Source: Falsiroseomonas algicola (GTDB lineage Bacteria > Pseudomonadota > Alphaproteobacteria > Acetobacterales > Acetobacteraceae). Taken from it: a stretch of 64,000 nt of DNA. The DNA lies in assembly GCF_011040385.1 (NCBI RefSeq), contig NZ_JAAIKB010000005.1:186001-250000 (forward strand), written 5' to 3'. Below the pieces are notes generated by a model, which ran no database searches, was not told where the DNA came from, and saw only the letters and a program-made list of their open reading frames with translations. Both the position numbers and the translations under genes were made by a program. Shown one piece after another: positions 8,316 through 15,926 of this stretch; positions within the stretch are counted from its first letter, which is position 1, and each line of letters begins with the position of its first letter.

Positions 8316-8690
8316 ATGACGGGAGGATCCTCCCTGCTGGCCATGCGGCGGCTGCCGCGGGGGCGGCGCTGCCTGATCGCCGCCGTGGTCATCCTGGTGA
8401 CCTTCGCGCTGAGGGTCGCGATCCTGGGCTGGCAGCCCGGCGGGGCCTACCTGCCTTTCCTGCCCATGGTGGTGCTGACGACGGTGCTGCTGGGCCTGGC
8501 GCCGGGGCTCTTCGCCGCGGCGCTGGGCTGGGCGATGGCCGTCGTGTGGTTCGTGGAGCCGGTCGGCGGGTGGCGCATCGCCGACTGGGGCGACATCGCC
8601 TTTGCCGTGCTCTTCCCCGCCGGTGCGGCCTTCGCCGCTGTCGTGACGGAGGTCTTCGTCAGCACGGCGACGGCGGGGCAGGAGGAGTAG
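8316..8690 (+). CDS. Small DUF4118-like membrane protein
   Basis: A 124-residue protein with three to four hydrophobic helices, starting at the ATG at 8316 behind a GGAGA sequence. The stretch YLPFLPMVVLTTVLLGLAPG followed by FAAALGWAMAVVWFVEP resembles DUF4118, the four-helix membrane module of KdpD-type and related histidine kinases. Here it stands alone, with no kinase or response-regulator domain attached. It is divergent from nikR across about 210 bp and convergent with the VOC gene. It might be a remnant of a sensor kinase or a free-standing membrane module; no function is assigned. Confidence 0.6.
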   Translation: MTGGSSLLAMRRLPRGRRCLIAAVVILVTFALRVAILGWQPGGAYLPFLPMVVLTTVLLGLAPGLFAAALGWAMAVVWFVEPVGGWRIADWGDIAFAVLFPAGAAFAAVVTEVFVSTATAGQEE

Positions 8691-8699
8691 CGGCGCGCG

Positions 8700-9101
8700 T
8701 CAGCTGCCCGTCTCGGCGGCCGGGAAGTTCAGCTCCAGCACCACCCCGTTGGGATCGGTCAGGAAGATCTGGGTGACGCCGTCGCGCGGCACCACCTGCT
8801 CGCGGAACGTCACGCCCTTGGCCTGGAGCCGCGCGCGCATCTCGGCCAGGCCGGTGGCGGCCAGCGCCACGTGGTCGATCTGGCCGGTGGGCTGGGCGCG
8901 GCGGGGCGGGCGGTTGGCATCTGCGGCGCGGGGGCCGACCAGGTGGATGACGGGCGCGCCGCCGGCATAGAGCCAGGCGCCGGGGAAATCGAAGGGCGGC
9001 CGGTCGCCCGGCTCCATCCCCAGCACCTCCCGGTAGAAGGCGAGGGTGGCGTCGAGGTCGACGGCCCAGATGTTGATGTGCTCGATCCCGCCGATGGGCA
9101 T
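8700..9101 (-). CDS. VOC-family (glyoxalase/dioxygenase fold) protein
   Basis: A 133-residue single-chain vicinal-oxygen-chelate protein. Two beta-alpha-beta-beta-beta modules can be seen: the first starts IEHINIWAVDLDATLAFYREVLGM, the second starts GQIDHVALAATGLAEM. Candidate metal ligands are the His in IEHIN, the His in IDHVA and the Glu in VLELNFP, as in glyoxalase I, dioxygenases and fosfomycin-resistance proteins. The FLTDPNGVVLEL motif is typical. It precedes no pathway genes that reveal a substrate; the next gene upstream on this strand is an EamA exporter 59 bp away. Confidence 0.85.
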   Translation of the reverse strand: MPIGGIEHINIWAVDLDATLAFYREVLGMEPGDRPPFDFPGAWLYAGGAPVIHLVGPRAADANRPPRRAQPTGQIDHVALAATGLAEMRARLQAKGVTFREQVVPRDGVTQIFLTDPNGVVLELNFPAAETGS

Positions 9102-9160
9102 GGACGCCTCCCCTTGTTGCCGCGCGCATCAGCGCATGGGGCGGGCCCCAGCGTCCAGGG

Positions 9161-10057
9161 TCAGGCGGGGGCCTTGGCCGGTGGGGGCTGGGAGGTGGCG
9201 AGCCAGACGCCCGCCAGCACGACCAGCCCGCCGAGCAGCACGCCGGCCGCCGGCCATTCGCCGAGCAGCAGGGCCCCGACGCCGGCCGCGAAGGGCGGCT
9301 GGATGTAGCCGACCATGGAGGCGTCGGTGACGCGGGTGCGCGTCAGCAACTTGAGAAACATGGTCAGCGGGATGGCGGAGGTGACGATGCCGAGCAGCGC
9401 GATGACGCCGAAGACCCAGGCAGGCTGGTCATAGGCGCCGATGCCGTTGAAGGGCAGGGAGAGCATCCCGGCGACCAGGCCTGACACCACCTGCTGCCCC
9501 AGCACCAGCTGGGCGGAGGCGCCGGGCCTCGCCATGCGGGCATAGATGGTCCCGGCGGCATAGGAACAGCCGGAGATCAGGATCAGCAGCCCGCCGGTGA
9601 AGGACGCGTTGCCGGACAGCGCCGCGGGGCCGAGGATGACGGCGATGCCGGCGAAGCCCAGCAGCAGCCCGGCGACGCCCCGCCAGCCAGGCCGGTCGCC
9701 GGGCAGCAGGACACTCGCCATCAGGGCGACCTGCAGGGGGGTGGCGGCGTGGATCAGGGCGGCGGGCGCGGCCTCGATCCGGTCGAGCGCCAGGGCCGTC
9801 AGCAGATTGGGCACCCAGCCATTGCAGGTGCCGAGCACCAGGGCGGCGCGCCAGACATTCCAGCCGCCGCCCCGCAACTGGCCGGTGACGGCGAGGAAGG
9901 CGAGCACGCCGAGGGCGGCGAAGGCACCGCGGCAGGCGGCCAGCGCGAAGGGCGGCATCTCCCCCGCCACCAGGCGGAGCAGGGGGAAGGAGGACCCCCA
10001 GAGGCCGCCGATGACGAGGAGGCGCCACCAGAGGGCGGGGCCGGTCAGGGGCGTCAT
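9161..10057 (-). CDS. EamA-family (DMT superfamily) transporter
   Basis: A 298-residue inner-membrane protein with about ten transmembrane helices in two EamA repeats. The first begins LLVIGGLWGSSFPLLRLVAG, the second begins around GLLILISGCSYAAGTIYAR. Members export amino acids, nucleotides or other metabolites. The gene starts 25 bp after the mltG stop on the same strand, so it can be read through from the fatty-acid/mltG operon. It belongs to the accessory block that separates mltG from yicC-gmk. Substrate not predictable. Confidence 0.87.
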   Translation of the reverse strand: MTPLTGPALWWRLLVIGGLWGSSFPLLRLVAGEMPPFALAACRGAFAALGVLAFLAVTGQLRGGGWNVWRAALVLGTCNGWVPNLLTALALDRIEAAPAALIHAATPLQVALMASVLLPGDRPGWRGVAGLLLGFAGIAVILGPAALSGNASFTGGLLILISGCSYAAGTIYARMARPGASAQLVLGQQVVSGLVAGMLSLPFNGIGAYDQPAWVFGVIALLGIVTSAIPLTMFLKLLTRTRVTDASMVGYIQPPFAAGVGALLLGEWPAAGVLLGGLVVLAGVWLATSQPPPAKAPA

Positions 10058-10082
10058 GCGGGAGGCAGGGGGAGGGCGGGCG

Positions 10083-11066
10083 TCACCGCGCGGGGGAAGC
10101 GGCGCGCGAGCGCTCGATCTCCCGCCAGCGGGCGACGTTGCGGTTGTGCTCCTCCAGCGTGCGGGCGAAGGCGTGGCCGCCGGTGCCGTCGGCCACGAAG
10201 TAGATGAAGTCCGTCGCTTCCGGCCGCGCCACGGCGCGCAGGGCGTCCCGGCCCGGGCTGGCGATGGGGCCGGGGGGCAGGCCGCGGATGCGGTAGGTGT
10301 TGAAGGGGTGGTCGCGGTCGAGGTCGGCGCGCGTCAGCGGGCGTTCCAGCACGCCGCCATCGGCCGCGGCATAGGCCGCCGTCGGATCGGATTGCAGCAT
10401 CATGCCGCGCCGCAGCCGGTTGACGAAGACGCCGGCGACACGGGCGCGTTCGTCGCCGCGGCCGGTCTCGCGCTCCACGATGGAGGCGAGGATCAGCGCC
10501 TCCCGCGCCGTGGTGATGGGCAGGCCGGGCTGACGGGCGGCCCAGATTTCCGCCAGCGCCTGCTCCATCGCCTGTTCGGCGCGGCGGACGACCGCGGCGC
10601 GGGTGTCGCCGAACTGGTAGCTGTAGGTCTCGGGCAGCACCTCGCCCTCGGCGATCTCGGGCATCTCCCCGGTCAGGCCCTCGGCGCGTTCCAGGATGGC
10701 GGTGATCTGGCGGGCCGTCAGGCCTTCCGGGATGGTGACGCGGCGCTGGACGGGGCGGGCCTTGCGCAGGATCTCCAGCACGTCGCGCAGGCTGGCGCGG
10801 GCGGGGAAGGTGAATTCGGCGGCGCGGACGGCGCCATCGCCCCGCGTCAGCCAGACGGCGGCCAGGAAGGCGCGGGGGTCGGCGATGACGCCGCGCTCCG
10901 CCAGGCCCTCGGCGATGACGGTGGTGCCGCCGCGAGGCACGACGATCGTCGTGGCCTCCGCCAGCGGGCCGGGGGCGGTCCAGGCGCGGTGGGCATACCA
11001 CCAGGCGCCGCCGCCGAGGCCGGCGATGAGGAGAAGCACGAGGAGGAGGGCGACGAGGCGGCGCAT
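10083..11066 (-). CDS. mltG: Endolytic murein transglycosylase MltG
   Basis: A 327-residue single-pass membrane enzyme (YceG family) that cuts nascent peptidoglycan inside the strand and helps set glycan length. One N-terminal transmembrane helix (LVALLLVLLLIAGLGGGAWW) is followed by a LysM-like subdomain (VVPRGGTTVIAEGLAERGVI) and the catalytic domain. The catalytic Glu corresponds to Glu198 in LILASIVERETG, with the conserved YAAADGG and FNTYRIRGLPPGPI segments further on. It follows fabF, as in many proteobacteria, but a terminator-like hairpin and a duplicated 110-bp repeat lie between them. Confidence 0.95.
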   Translation of the reverse strand: MRRLVALLLVLLLIAGLGGGAWWYAHRAWTAPGPLAEATTIVVPRGGTTVIAEGLAERGVIADPRAFLAAVWLTRGDGAVRAAEFTFPARASLRDVLEILRKARPVQRRVTIPEGLTARQITAILERAEGLTGEMPEIAEGEVLPETYSYQFGDTRAAVVRRAEQAMEQALAEIWAARQPGLPITTAREALILASIVERETGRGDERARVAGVFVNRLRRGMMLQSDPTAAYAAADGGVLERPLTRADLDRDHPFNTYRIRGLPPGPIASPGRDALRAVARPEATDFIYFVADGTGGHAFARTLEEHNRNVARWREIERSRAASPAR

Positions 11067-11142
11067 GGGCTAGTGGTGGCGCCGCCTTAAGGGTCTGGCA
11101 AGGCGCCCGCGCGTCAAACTCCCCGCGGGCGGGTCAGTGTGA

Positions 11143-11362
11143 AGGCGGACCGGCTGGCTGGCCGGTCCGAGCGCCCGGATGGACGCCGCCGGCAGTCCGG
11201 CAGACCTAAGCATGCGTAGCGCGCGCCCGGCGTCTGAGGGCATGACGAGAGGAGGCGGACCGGCTGGCTGGCCGGTCCGAGCGCCCGAACGGGCGCCGCC
11301 GGAAGTCCGGCGAAGCCAAGGCGGCGGATGCCGCCGCCCGGCGCTTGAGGGCATCAACAAAG
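11143..11362. repeat. Two tandem 110-bp hairpin-rich repeats
   Basis: Unit A (11143-11252) and unit B (11253-11362) are both 110 bp and start with the same 35 bases. After that they diverge but keep the blocks CGCCGCCGG, AGTCCGGC, GCCCGGCG and GAGGGCAT in register. Each contains a GACCGGC/GCCGGTC stem-loop with loop TGGCTG, and unit B has further hairpins (GGCGGC/GCCGCC type). The pair fills the gap between fabF and mltG. It looks like a duplicated intergenic repeat or a tandem terminator. Confidence 0.8.
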
Positions 11363-11400
11363 GCTTGATCGTGGCCGCCGGAGGCGGCCGGGATCAAGCC
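11362..11400 (-). terminator. fabF terminator-like long hairpin
   Basis: A two-part inverted repeat: outer 9-bp arms GGCTTGATC (11362-11370) and GATCAAGCC (11392-11400), a 2x2 internal loop, then an inner 7-bp stem GGCCGCC/GGCGGCC with loop GGA. The right arm overlaps the last codons and stop of fabF. On the minus strand no strong U-run follows, so it may be a transcript-stabilising or attenuating structure rather than a full intrinsic terminator. Confidence 0.65.
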
Positions 11401-12683
11401 GCCTTCTTGAAGATGATGCTCGCGTTCGTGCCGCCGAAGCCGAAGCTGTTGGACAGCGCGATGTCGATCTTGCGCGGCTGGGCTTCCAGGGCCACGCGGT
11501 CGATCGGGCTTTCGCGGGACGGGCTTTCCAGGTTCAGCGTGGGCGGGGCCACGCTGTCGCGGATGGCGAGGATGGAGAAGATGCCCTCCACCGCGCCCGC
11601 CGCACCCAGCAGGTGGCCGATGGCCGACTTGGTGGAGGACATGGCGAGCCTCGATGCCTCGTCGCCCCAGAGCCGTTCCACCGCCTGCAGTTCCAGGTCG
11701 TCGCCCATGGGCGTCGAGGTGCCGTGCGCGTTGACGTACTGGATGTCGGACGGCGCGAGGCCGGCGCTGCGGAGTGCCGCGCGCATGGCACGGAAGGCGC
11801 CGTCGCCATCCTCGGTCGGCGCCGTGATGTGGTAGGCGTCGCCGGACATGCCGTAGCCGATGACCTCGGCGTAGATCTTGGCGCCGCGGGCCTTGGCGTG
11901 CTCCAGCTCCTCCAGCACCACCACGCCGGCGCCTTCGCCCATGACGAAGCCGTCGCGGTCCTTGTCCCAGGGGCGGCTGCCCTTGGTCGGGGCGTCATTG
12001 AAGGCGGTGGAGAGGGCGCGGGAGGCGCAGAAGCCGGCCATGCCGATCTCCGCCACCGCGGCCTCGGCCCCGCCGGCCACCATGACATCGGCGTCGCCGA
12101 GGGCGATCAGCCGCGCCGCATCGCCCAGCGCATGCACGCCGGTGGCGCAGGCCGTGACCACGGCGTGGTTCGGGCCCTTGAAACCGTATTTGATCGAGAC
12201 GTGGCCGGAGGCCAGGTTGATCAGGGCCGAGGGGATGAAGAAGGGCGAGATGCGCCGCTGCTTGCCCTGGGCGATGAGGAGCGAGGCCTCATAGATGGTG
12301 GGCAGGCCACCGATGCCGGAGCCGATCATGACGCCGGTGCGGCAGCGGGCTTCCTCCTGGTCCTCGCCAGGCATCCAGCCGCTGTCCTCGACCGCTTCCT
12401 GCGCCGCGACGAGCGCGAGCTGGATGAAGCGGTCCATCTTCTTCTGGTCCTTGACGGGGATCCACTCGTTGATGTCGAGCTTCCCCTCCGCCTTGGTGCC
12501 GAGCGGTACCTGGCCGGCGATCTTGGCCGGCAGGTTGCTGACGTCGAAGGACTGGATCGCCGCCAGCCCGCTTTCGCCGGCCAGCATGCGCTTCCAGACA
12601 TTCTCGACGCCGAGGCCGAGCGGGCAGGCGATGCCCATCCCCGTGACGACGACGCGCCGCGGCGCCGCGAGATGACCGAACAC
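11394..12683 (-). CDS. fabF: Beta-ketoacyl-ACP synthase II
   Basis: Condenses malonyl-ACP with acyl-ACP in fatty-acid elongation (KAS II). The 429-residue protein has the complete Cys-His-His active site: Cys179 (TACATGVHALG), His320 (VNAHGTSTP) and His357 (KSAIGHLLGAAGA). The GTG start at 12683 gives VFGHLAAPRRVVVTGMGIACPLG, the normal N-terminus. The gene follows acpP by 37 bp. Its 3' end is embedded in a hairpin, which may reduce read-through into mltG. Confidence 0.97.
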   Translation of the reverse strand: MFGHLAAPRRVVVTGMGIACPLGLGVENVWKRMLAGESGLAAIQSFDVSNLPAKIAGQVPLGTKAEGKLDINEWIPVKDQKKMDRFIQLALVAAQEAVEDSGWMPGEDQEEARCRTGVMIGSGIGGLPTIYEASLLIAQGKQRRISPFFIPSALINLASGHVSIKYGFKGPNHAVVTACATGVHALGDAARLIALGDADVMVAGGAEAAVAEIGMAGFCASRALSTAFNDAPTKGSRPWDKDRDGFVMGEGAGVVVLEELEHAKARGAKIYAEVIGYGMSGDAYHITAPTEDGDGAFRAMRAALRSAGLAPSDIQYVNAHGTSTPMGDDLELQAVERLWGDEASRLAMSSTKSAIGHLLGAAGAVEGIFSILAIRDSVAPPTLNLESPSRESPIDRVALEAQPRKIDIALSNSFGFGGTNASIIFKKAA

Positions 12684-12720
12684 CCCTGGATCCCCTACCC
12701 TGCCGAGCCGTTGCCTGGGT

Positions 12721-12960
12721 TCAGGCCGACTTCTGCTTCTCGATGTAGTCGATCGCGTCCTTGACGGTCGTGATCTTCTCGGCGGCGTCGTCCGGGATCT
12801 CCACCCCGAAGGCTTCCTCGAAGGCCATGACCAGCTCGACCGTGTCGAGGCTGTCGGCGCCCAGGTCGTCGATGAACGACGCCTCGGTCGTCACCTTGGA
12901 TTCCTCGACGCCGAGGTGCTCCACGACGATCTTCTTCACCTTTTCGGCGGTGTCGCTCAT
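12721..12960 (-). CDS. acpP: Acyl carrier protein
   Basis: A 79-residue acidic carrier protein that holds growing acyl chains on a 4'-phosphopantetheine arm. The attachment site is Ser37 in [18 protein letters not shown]. Length and charge are normal. It sits between fabG and fabF as in most proteobacteria, but with a 290-bp gap from fabG that could carry its own promoter, in line with the high level at which ACP is usually made. Confidence 0.98.
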   Translation of the reverse strand: MSDTAEKVKKIVVEHLGVEESKVTTEASFIDDLGADSLDTVELVMAFEEAFGVEIPDDAAEKITTVKDAIDYIEKQKSA

Positions 12961-13250
12961 CCCGCGATATCTCCTGCTGGTACGTGCCGTGCTGCGAACG
13001 CGAAGGGTGCCCGCCCGGCCGTTGGTTCCGGGGCGGCGCCGCTTAACATGGATGCGTCATCTGGCCTAGGCGGGCGCCGCGCGCAAGCCGCCCCAAGGCC
13101 GGAAGCGGTGGAAAGGCGAGGGGGAGCCCCGCCTTTTTTGCCGGGCTGGGGCGCATCCCCCAACTCTGGCGGCCGCCCTTGCGGCCGAGGCCGCGAAGGC
13201 GGCCCGCCGCAAGCGTGCCTTTGGCACGACGCGCTTGCGGGCATGGAAAC
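12961..13250. other. fabG-acpP intergenic region with terminator-like hairpin
   Basis: No gene is seen in these 290 bp. At about 13113-13139 a hairpin (GGC, bulge, GGGG, loop GAG, CCCCGCC) is followed by TTTTTT on the plus strand and preceded by AAA. On the plus strand it looks like an intrinsic terminator, although both flanking genes are on the minus strand; it may work in both directions or stop antisense transcription. The part next to fabG has GC-rich inverted repeats and the block GCGCTTGCGGGCAT, which resembles a block in the 110-bp repeats downstream of fabF. The acpP leader and promoter must lie here. Confidence 0.5.
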
Positions 13251-13991
13251 TCAGATCATCGCCATGCCGCCATTCACATGGATCGTCTGGCCGGTCACCC
13301 AGCCGGCTTCCGGGCTGGCCAGATAGGCGACGGCGCCGGCGATATCCTCCGGCGTGCCCATCTTCTGGGTGGGGATGCGCGACAGCAGCGCGGTGCGCGC
13401 CGCTTCCGGGAGCGAATCGGTCATCGCGGTCTTCACGAAGCCCGGCGCGACCACGTTCACGGTCACGCCGCGGGTCGCCACTTCCTGGGCGAGGGACTTG
13501 GACATGCCGATCAGCCCGGCCTTGGCGGCGGCGTAGTTGGCCTGGCCGGCATTGCCGGTGACGCCGACGATGGAGGCGATGGAGATGATCCGCCCCTGCC
13601 GGCGCTTCATCATGCCGCGGAGTGCCGCGCGGGCCAGGCGGAAGGGGGCGTTGAGGTCCACTTCCAGCACCGCGTTCCAGTCGGCATCGCCCATGCGCAG
13701 CGCCAGCATGTCCCGCGTGAAGCCGGCATTGTTGACGAGGATGTCGAGGGCGCCGAGCTCGGCCTCCACCTTCTCCACCAGCGCGGCGGGCGCCGCCGGG
13801 TCGGCGAGGTCGGCGGGGGCGACCAGGACGCGGTCATTGCCGAGCGCTTCCGCCAGCGCGGCCAGCTCCGCCTCCCGCCGCCCGGTGATGGCGACCTTGG
13901 CGCCTTGGGCGTGCAGCGCGGTGGCGATGGCGGCGCCGATGCCGCCCGTGGCGCCGGTCACGAGCGCCACCTTGCCGTCCAGACGGAACAT
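13251..13991 (-). CDS. fabG: 3-oxoacyl-ACP reductase
   Basis: NADPH-dependent reductase of the second step of each fatty-acid elongation cycle; 246 residues, the standard length. SDR motifs are TGATGGIGAAIA (cofactor), NNAGFTRD, SIASIVG with catalytic Ser, and YAAAKAGL with catalytic Tyr and Lys; the ending IHVNGGMAMI is typical of FabG. The ATG shares one base with the TGA of the acetyltransferase gene (TGATG), so fabD, the acetyltransferase and fabG form one translationally coupled group. Confidence 0.96.
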   Translation of the reverse strand: MFRLDGKVALVTGATGGIGAAIATALHAQGAKVAITGRREAELAALAEALGNDRVLVAPADLADPAAPAALVEKVEAELGALDILVNNAGFTRDMLALRMGDADWNAVLEVDLNAPFRLARAALRGMMKRRQGRIISIASIVGVTGNAGQANYAAAKAGLIGMSKSLAQEVATRGVTVNVVAPGFVKTAMTDSLPEAARTALLSRIPTQKMGTPEDIAGAVAYLASPEAGWVTGQTIHVNGGMAMI

Positions 13992-14431
13992 CAGCCTGTC
14001 TCCCCGCCTGCATCCAGGCGCTTGATCATGGTGAAGCGCGTCTGGCCCGGGGGGCAGTCGGGGATGGCCCCGACGACGCGGTAGCCCTGCTTTTCATAAA
14101 AGCCGCGGGCCTGGAAGGTGTAGGTATCGAGCCTGGCGCCGATGCAGCCCCGGGAGCGCGCCTCGGCCTCGGCGGCGTCCAGCAGCCTCGTGCCCCAGCC
14201 GGCGCCGCGCAGCGCGGGCGGCACGGCCAGGTTCTGGGTGTAGAGCCAGGACCAGCCCGTGACGCCGACCAGCCCGCCGATCACCGCGCCCGATTCGTCC
14301 CGCAGCAGCACGGCGAGGGGAACGGTATCGTGCGGGAAGCCGGCGGCGGCATTGGCGTCACGCAGCGCCCCGCGCGCGGCCGCCTCCTCCGCCGCCGTGG
14401 GGGCGGCAGTCAGGTGCAGCGTCGCGGTCAC
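13991..14431 (-). CDS. GNAT-family N-acetyltransferase inside the fab operon
   Basis: A 146-residue acetyl-CoA-dependent acetyltransferase. The GTG start at 14431 overlaps the fabD stop (GTGA) and the stop overlaps the fabG start. The core motif is LAVPPALRGAGWGTRLLDAAE (acetyl-CoA pyrophosphate loop RGxGxG/T), followed by LDTYTFQARGFYEKQGYRVVG, the usual GNAT strand and helix. The end TRFTMIKRLD matches small GNATs that act on unknown amines. Insertion between fabD and fabG with overlaps on both sides is unusual for this operon and suggests stable co-expression with fatty-acid synthesis. Substrate unknown. Confidence 0.85.
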   Translation of the reverse strand: MTATLHLTAAPTAAEEAAARGALRDANAAAGFPHDTVPLAVLLRDESGAVIGGLVGVTGWSWLYTQNLAVPPALRGAGWGTRLLDAAEAEARSRGCIGARLDTYTFQARGFYEKQGYRVVGAIPDCPPGQTRFTMIKRLDAGGETG

Positions 14432-15387
14432 AGCGCCTTGAGGAAGGCTTCGATATCGGCGGGGGTGCCGATGGCGCTGGCCTGCGCCTCCGGCATCAGG
14501 CGCTTCATCAGCCCCGTCAGCACCTTGCCCGAGCCGACCTCCACGAAGCGGTCGCAGCCCATGGCGCCCATGGCCAGGATGCATTCGCGCCAGCGGACCG
14601 TGCCGGTGACCTGGCGGACCAGCAGGTCCCGGATGGTGTCGGGGTCCGTCGCCTTGGCGGCGGTGACGTTGGCGACGACGGGCACGAGCGGCGCCGCCAT
14701 CCCGGCCTTGGCCAGCGCCTCCGCCATCGCGTCGGCGGCGGGGGCCATGAGGGCGCAGTGGAAGGGGGCGGAGACCGGCAGCTTCATGGCGCGCTTCACG
14801 CCGGCGGCCTTGGCACCCTCGATCGCGCGATCCACCGCGGCGGTGGCGCCGGAGATGACGATCTGCCCGCCGCCATTGTCGTTGGCGATCTGCACGACCT
14901 CCCGCTTCCCCGTCTCCGGATCGGCCTCGGCGGCGGCGCAGATGGCGGCGGCCTGGTCGAATTCGGCGCCGAGGAGGGCCGCCATGGCGCCGGTGCCGGG
15001 GGGCGTCGCCTGCTGCATCGCCTCGCCGCGCAGGCGCAGCAGGCGGGCGGCGGTGGAGAGGCTGAAGGTGCCGGCGGCGGCGAGTGCCGCGTATTCGCCG
15101 AGCGAATGGCCGGCCACGAGGGCGACGCGGTCGCGCAGCGCGAAGCCGCCTTCCTTCTCCAGCACCCGCACCACGGCGAGGGAGACGGCCATCAGCGCGG
15201 GCTGGGCATTGGCGGTGAGGGTGAGTTCCTCGGCCGGGCCCTCGAACATCAGCTTCGAGAGCTTCTGGCTGAGCGTGTCGTCCACTTCCTGGAACACCTC
15301 CCGCGCGACGGGGAAGGCGTTCGCGAGGTCGCGGCCCATGCCGGGGGCCTGGCTGCCCTGGCCGGGGAAGGTGAAGGCGAGAGCCAT
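14428..15387 (-). CDS. fabD: Malonyl-CoA:ACP transacylase
   Basis: Moves malonyl from CoA to ACP to provide the extender unit. The 319-residue protein has the nucleophile Ser95 in GHSLGEYAAL, the partner His210 in PVSAPFHCALM, and the N-terminal FPGQGSQ oxyanion motif. The start at 15387 follows an AGAAGA sequence. It is the first gene of the fab operon, divergent from a small basic ORF across about 170 bp that should hold the operon promoter. Confidence 0.97.
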   Translation of the reverse strand: MALAFTFPGQGSQAPGMGRDLANAFPVAREVFQEVDDTLSQKLSKLMFEGPAEELTLTANAQPALMAVSLAVVRVLEKEGGFALRDRVALVAGHSLGEYAALAAAGTFSLSTAARLLRLRGEAMQQATPPGTGAMAALLGAEFDQAAAICAAAEADPETGKREVVQIANDNGGGQIVISGATAAVDRAIEGAKAAGVKRAMKLPVSAPFHCALMAPAADAMAEALAKAGMAAPLVPVVANVTAAKATDPDTIRDLLVRQVTGTVRWRECILAMGAMGCDRFVEVGSGKVLTGLMKRLMPEAQASAIGTPADIEAFLKAL

Positions 15388-15561
15388 TTTCTTCTGCGTG
15401 ACCCTGGTGTGACTCGCGCGGCCCTAGGCCCCGGGGGCGGGAGCGTCAAGGGTGGGGGATCACGCGGCGGTGAGGGTGGCGGGCCTGGTGGCTGGCCCTG
15501 GCGCGGACTCCGGGCTAATGGCGGCGGTCCAACCCGAACCGAGCAAGAAGGGCCTTCCGCC

Positions 15562-15690
15562 ATGCCGCTCCTCCGCGTCGTCAACCGCAAGCGCCGCAAG
15601 GCCCTGGCCAACCTCAAGGGCGCCGACCTGAAGGAGCGCCTGGCCGCCGCCGCGAAGCGCCTGAAGGCGAAGCGCCGCCGCGGGCTGTGA
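15562..15690 (+). CDS. 42-residue very basic small protein
   Basis: An ORF of 42 residues (MPLLRVVNRKRRKALANLKG and so on) with about 17 Lys/Arg and no acidic cluster; the middle can form an amphipathic helix and the end is KAKRRRGL. It is followed 38 bp later by a perfect long hairpin, so it looks like a complete transcription unit between the divergent fabD and rpsF. Composition fits a nucleic-acid- or ribosome-associated peptide. I do not recognise a family, and the ribosome-binding site is weak (GAAGGG at a long distance). Confidence 0.55.
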   Translation: MPLLRVVNRKRRKALANLKGADLKERLAAAAKRLKAKRRRGL

Positions 15691-15728
15691 GCTGACCGGC
15701 GGGGCGGCGACGCCCCCGGTTGCGTGAC

Positions 15729-15763
15729 GAAGGGCGCGCCCGGCCAGGCCGGGCGCGCCCTTC
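15729..15763 (+). terminator. Perfect 17-bp-stem terminator hairpin
   Basis: A perfect inverted repeat begins GAAGGGCGCGCCCGGCC, has a single A in the centre, and returns with the exact complement. In practice this is a 15-bp stem with loop CCAGG. It stands 38 bp after the small basic ORF and before the rpsF leader, and likely terminates the former. No T-run follows. Confidence 0.75.
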
Positions 15764-15832
15764 GCATGTCCGGCCTGCCCGATTCATTTCTTGCCCCGGC
15801 GGGTCCGGCGTGCTTTACGCCGCGCTTCCCTG

Positions 15833-15857
15833 CCGGGACCCGAGGCATCGGTCCCGG
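15833..15857 (+). promoter_or_regulatory. Hairpin in rpsF leader
   Basis: CCGGGACC (15833-15840) and GGTCCCGG (15850-15857) form a perfect 8-bp stem with a 9-nt loop, about 70 nt upstream of rpsF. Many bacteria regulate rpsF by an S6:S18-binding leader RNA. Whether this hairpin is part of such a motif cannot be decided here; it could also be a second terminator for the preceding small ORF. Confidence 0.4.
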
Positions 15858-15926
15858 CTATGCCCGTTCGTGCGTATTCCGGCATGGTGCCGGGGGCGCC
15901 TGGGCTGAGACAGCCGGAGGGACCCG

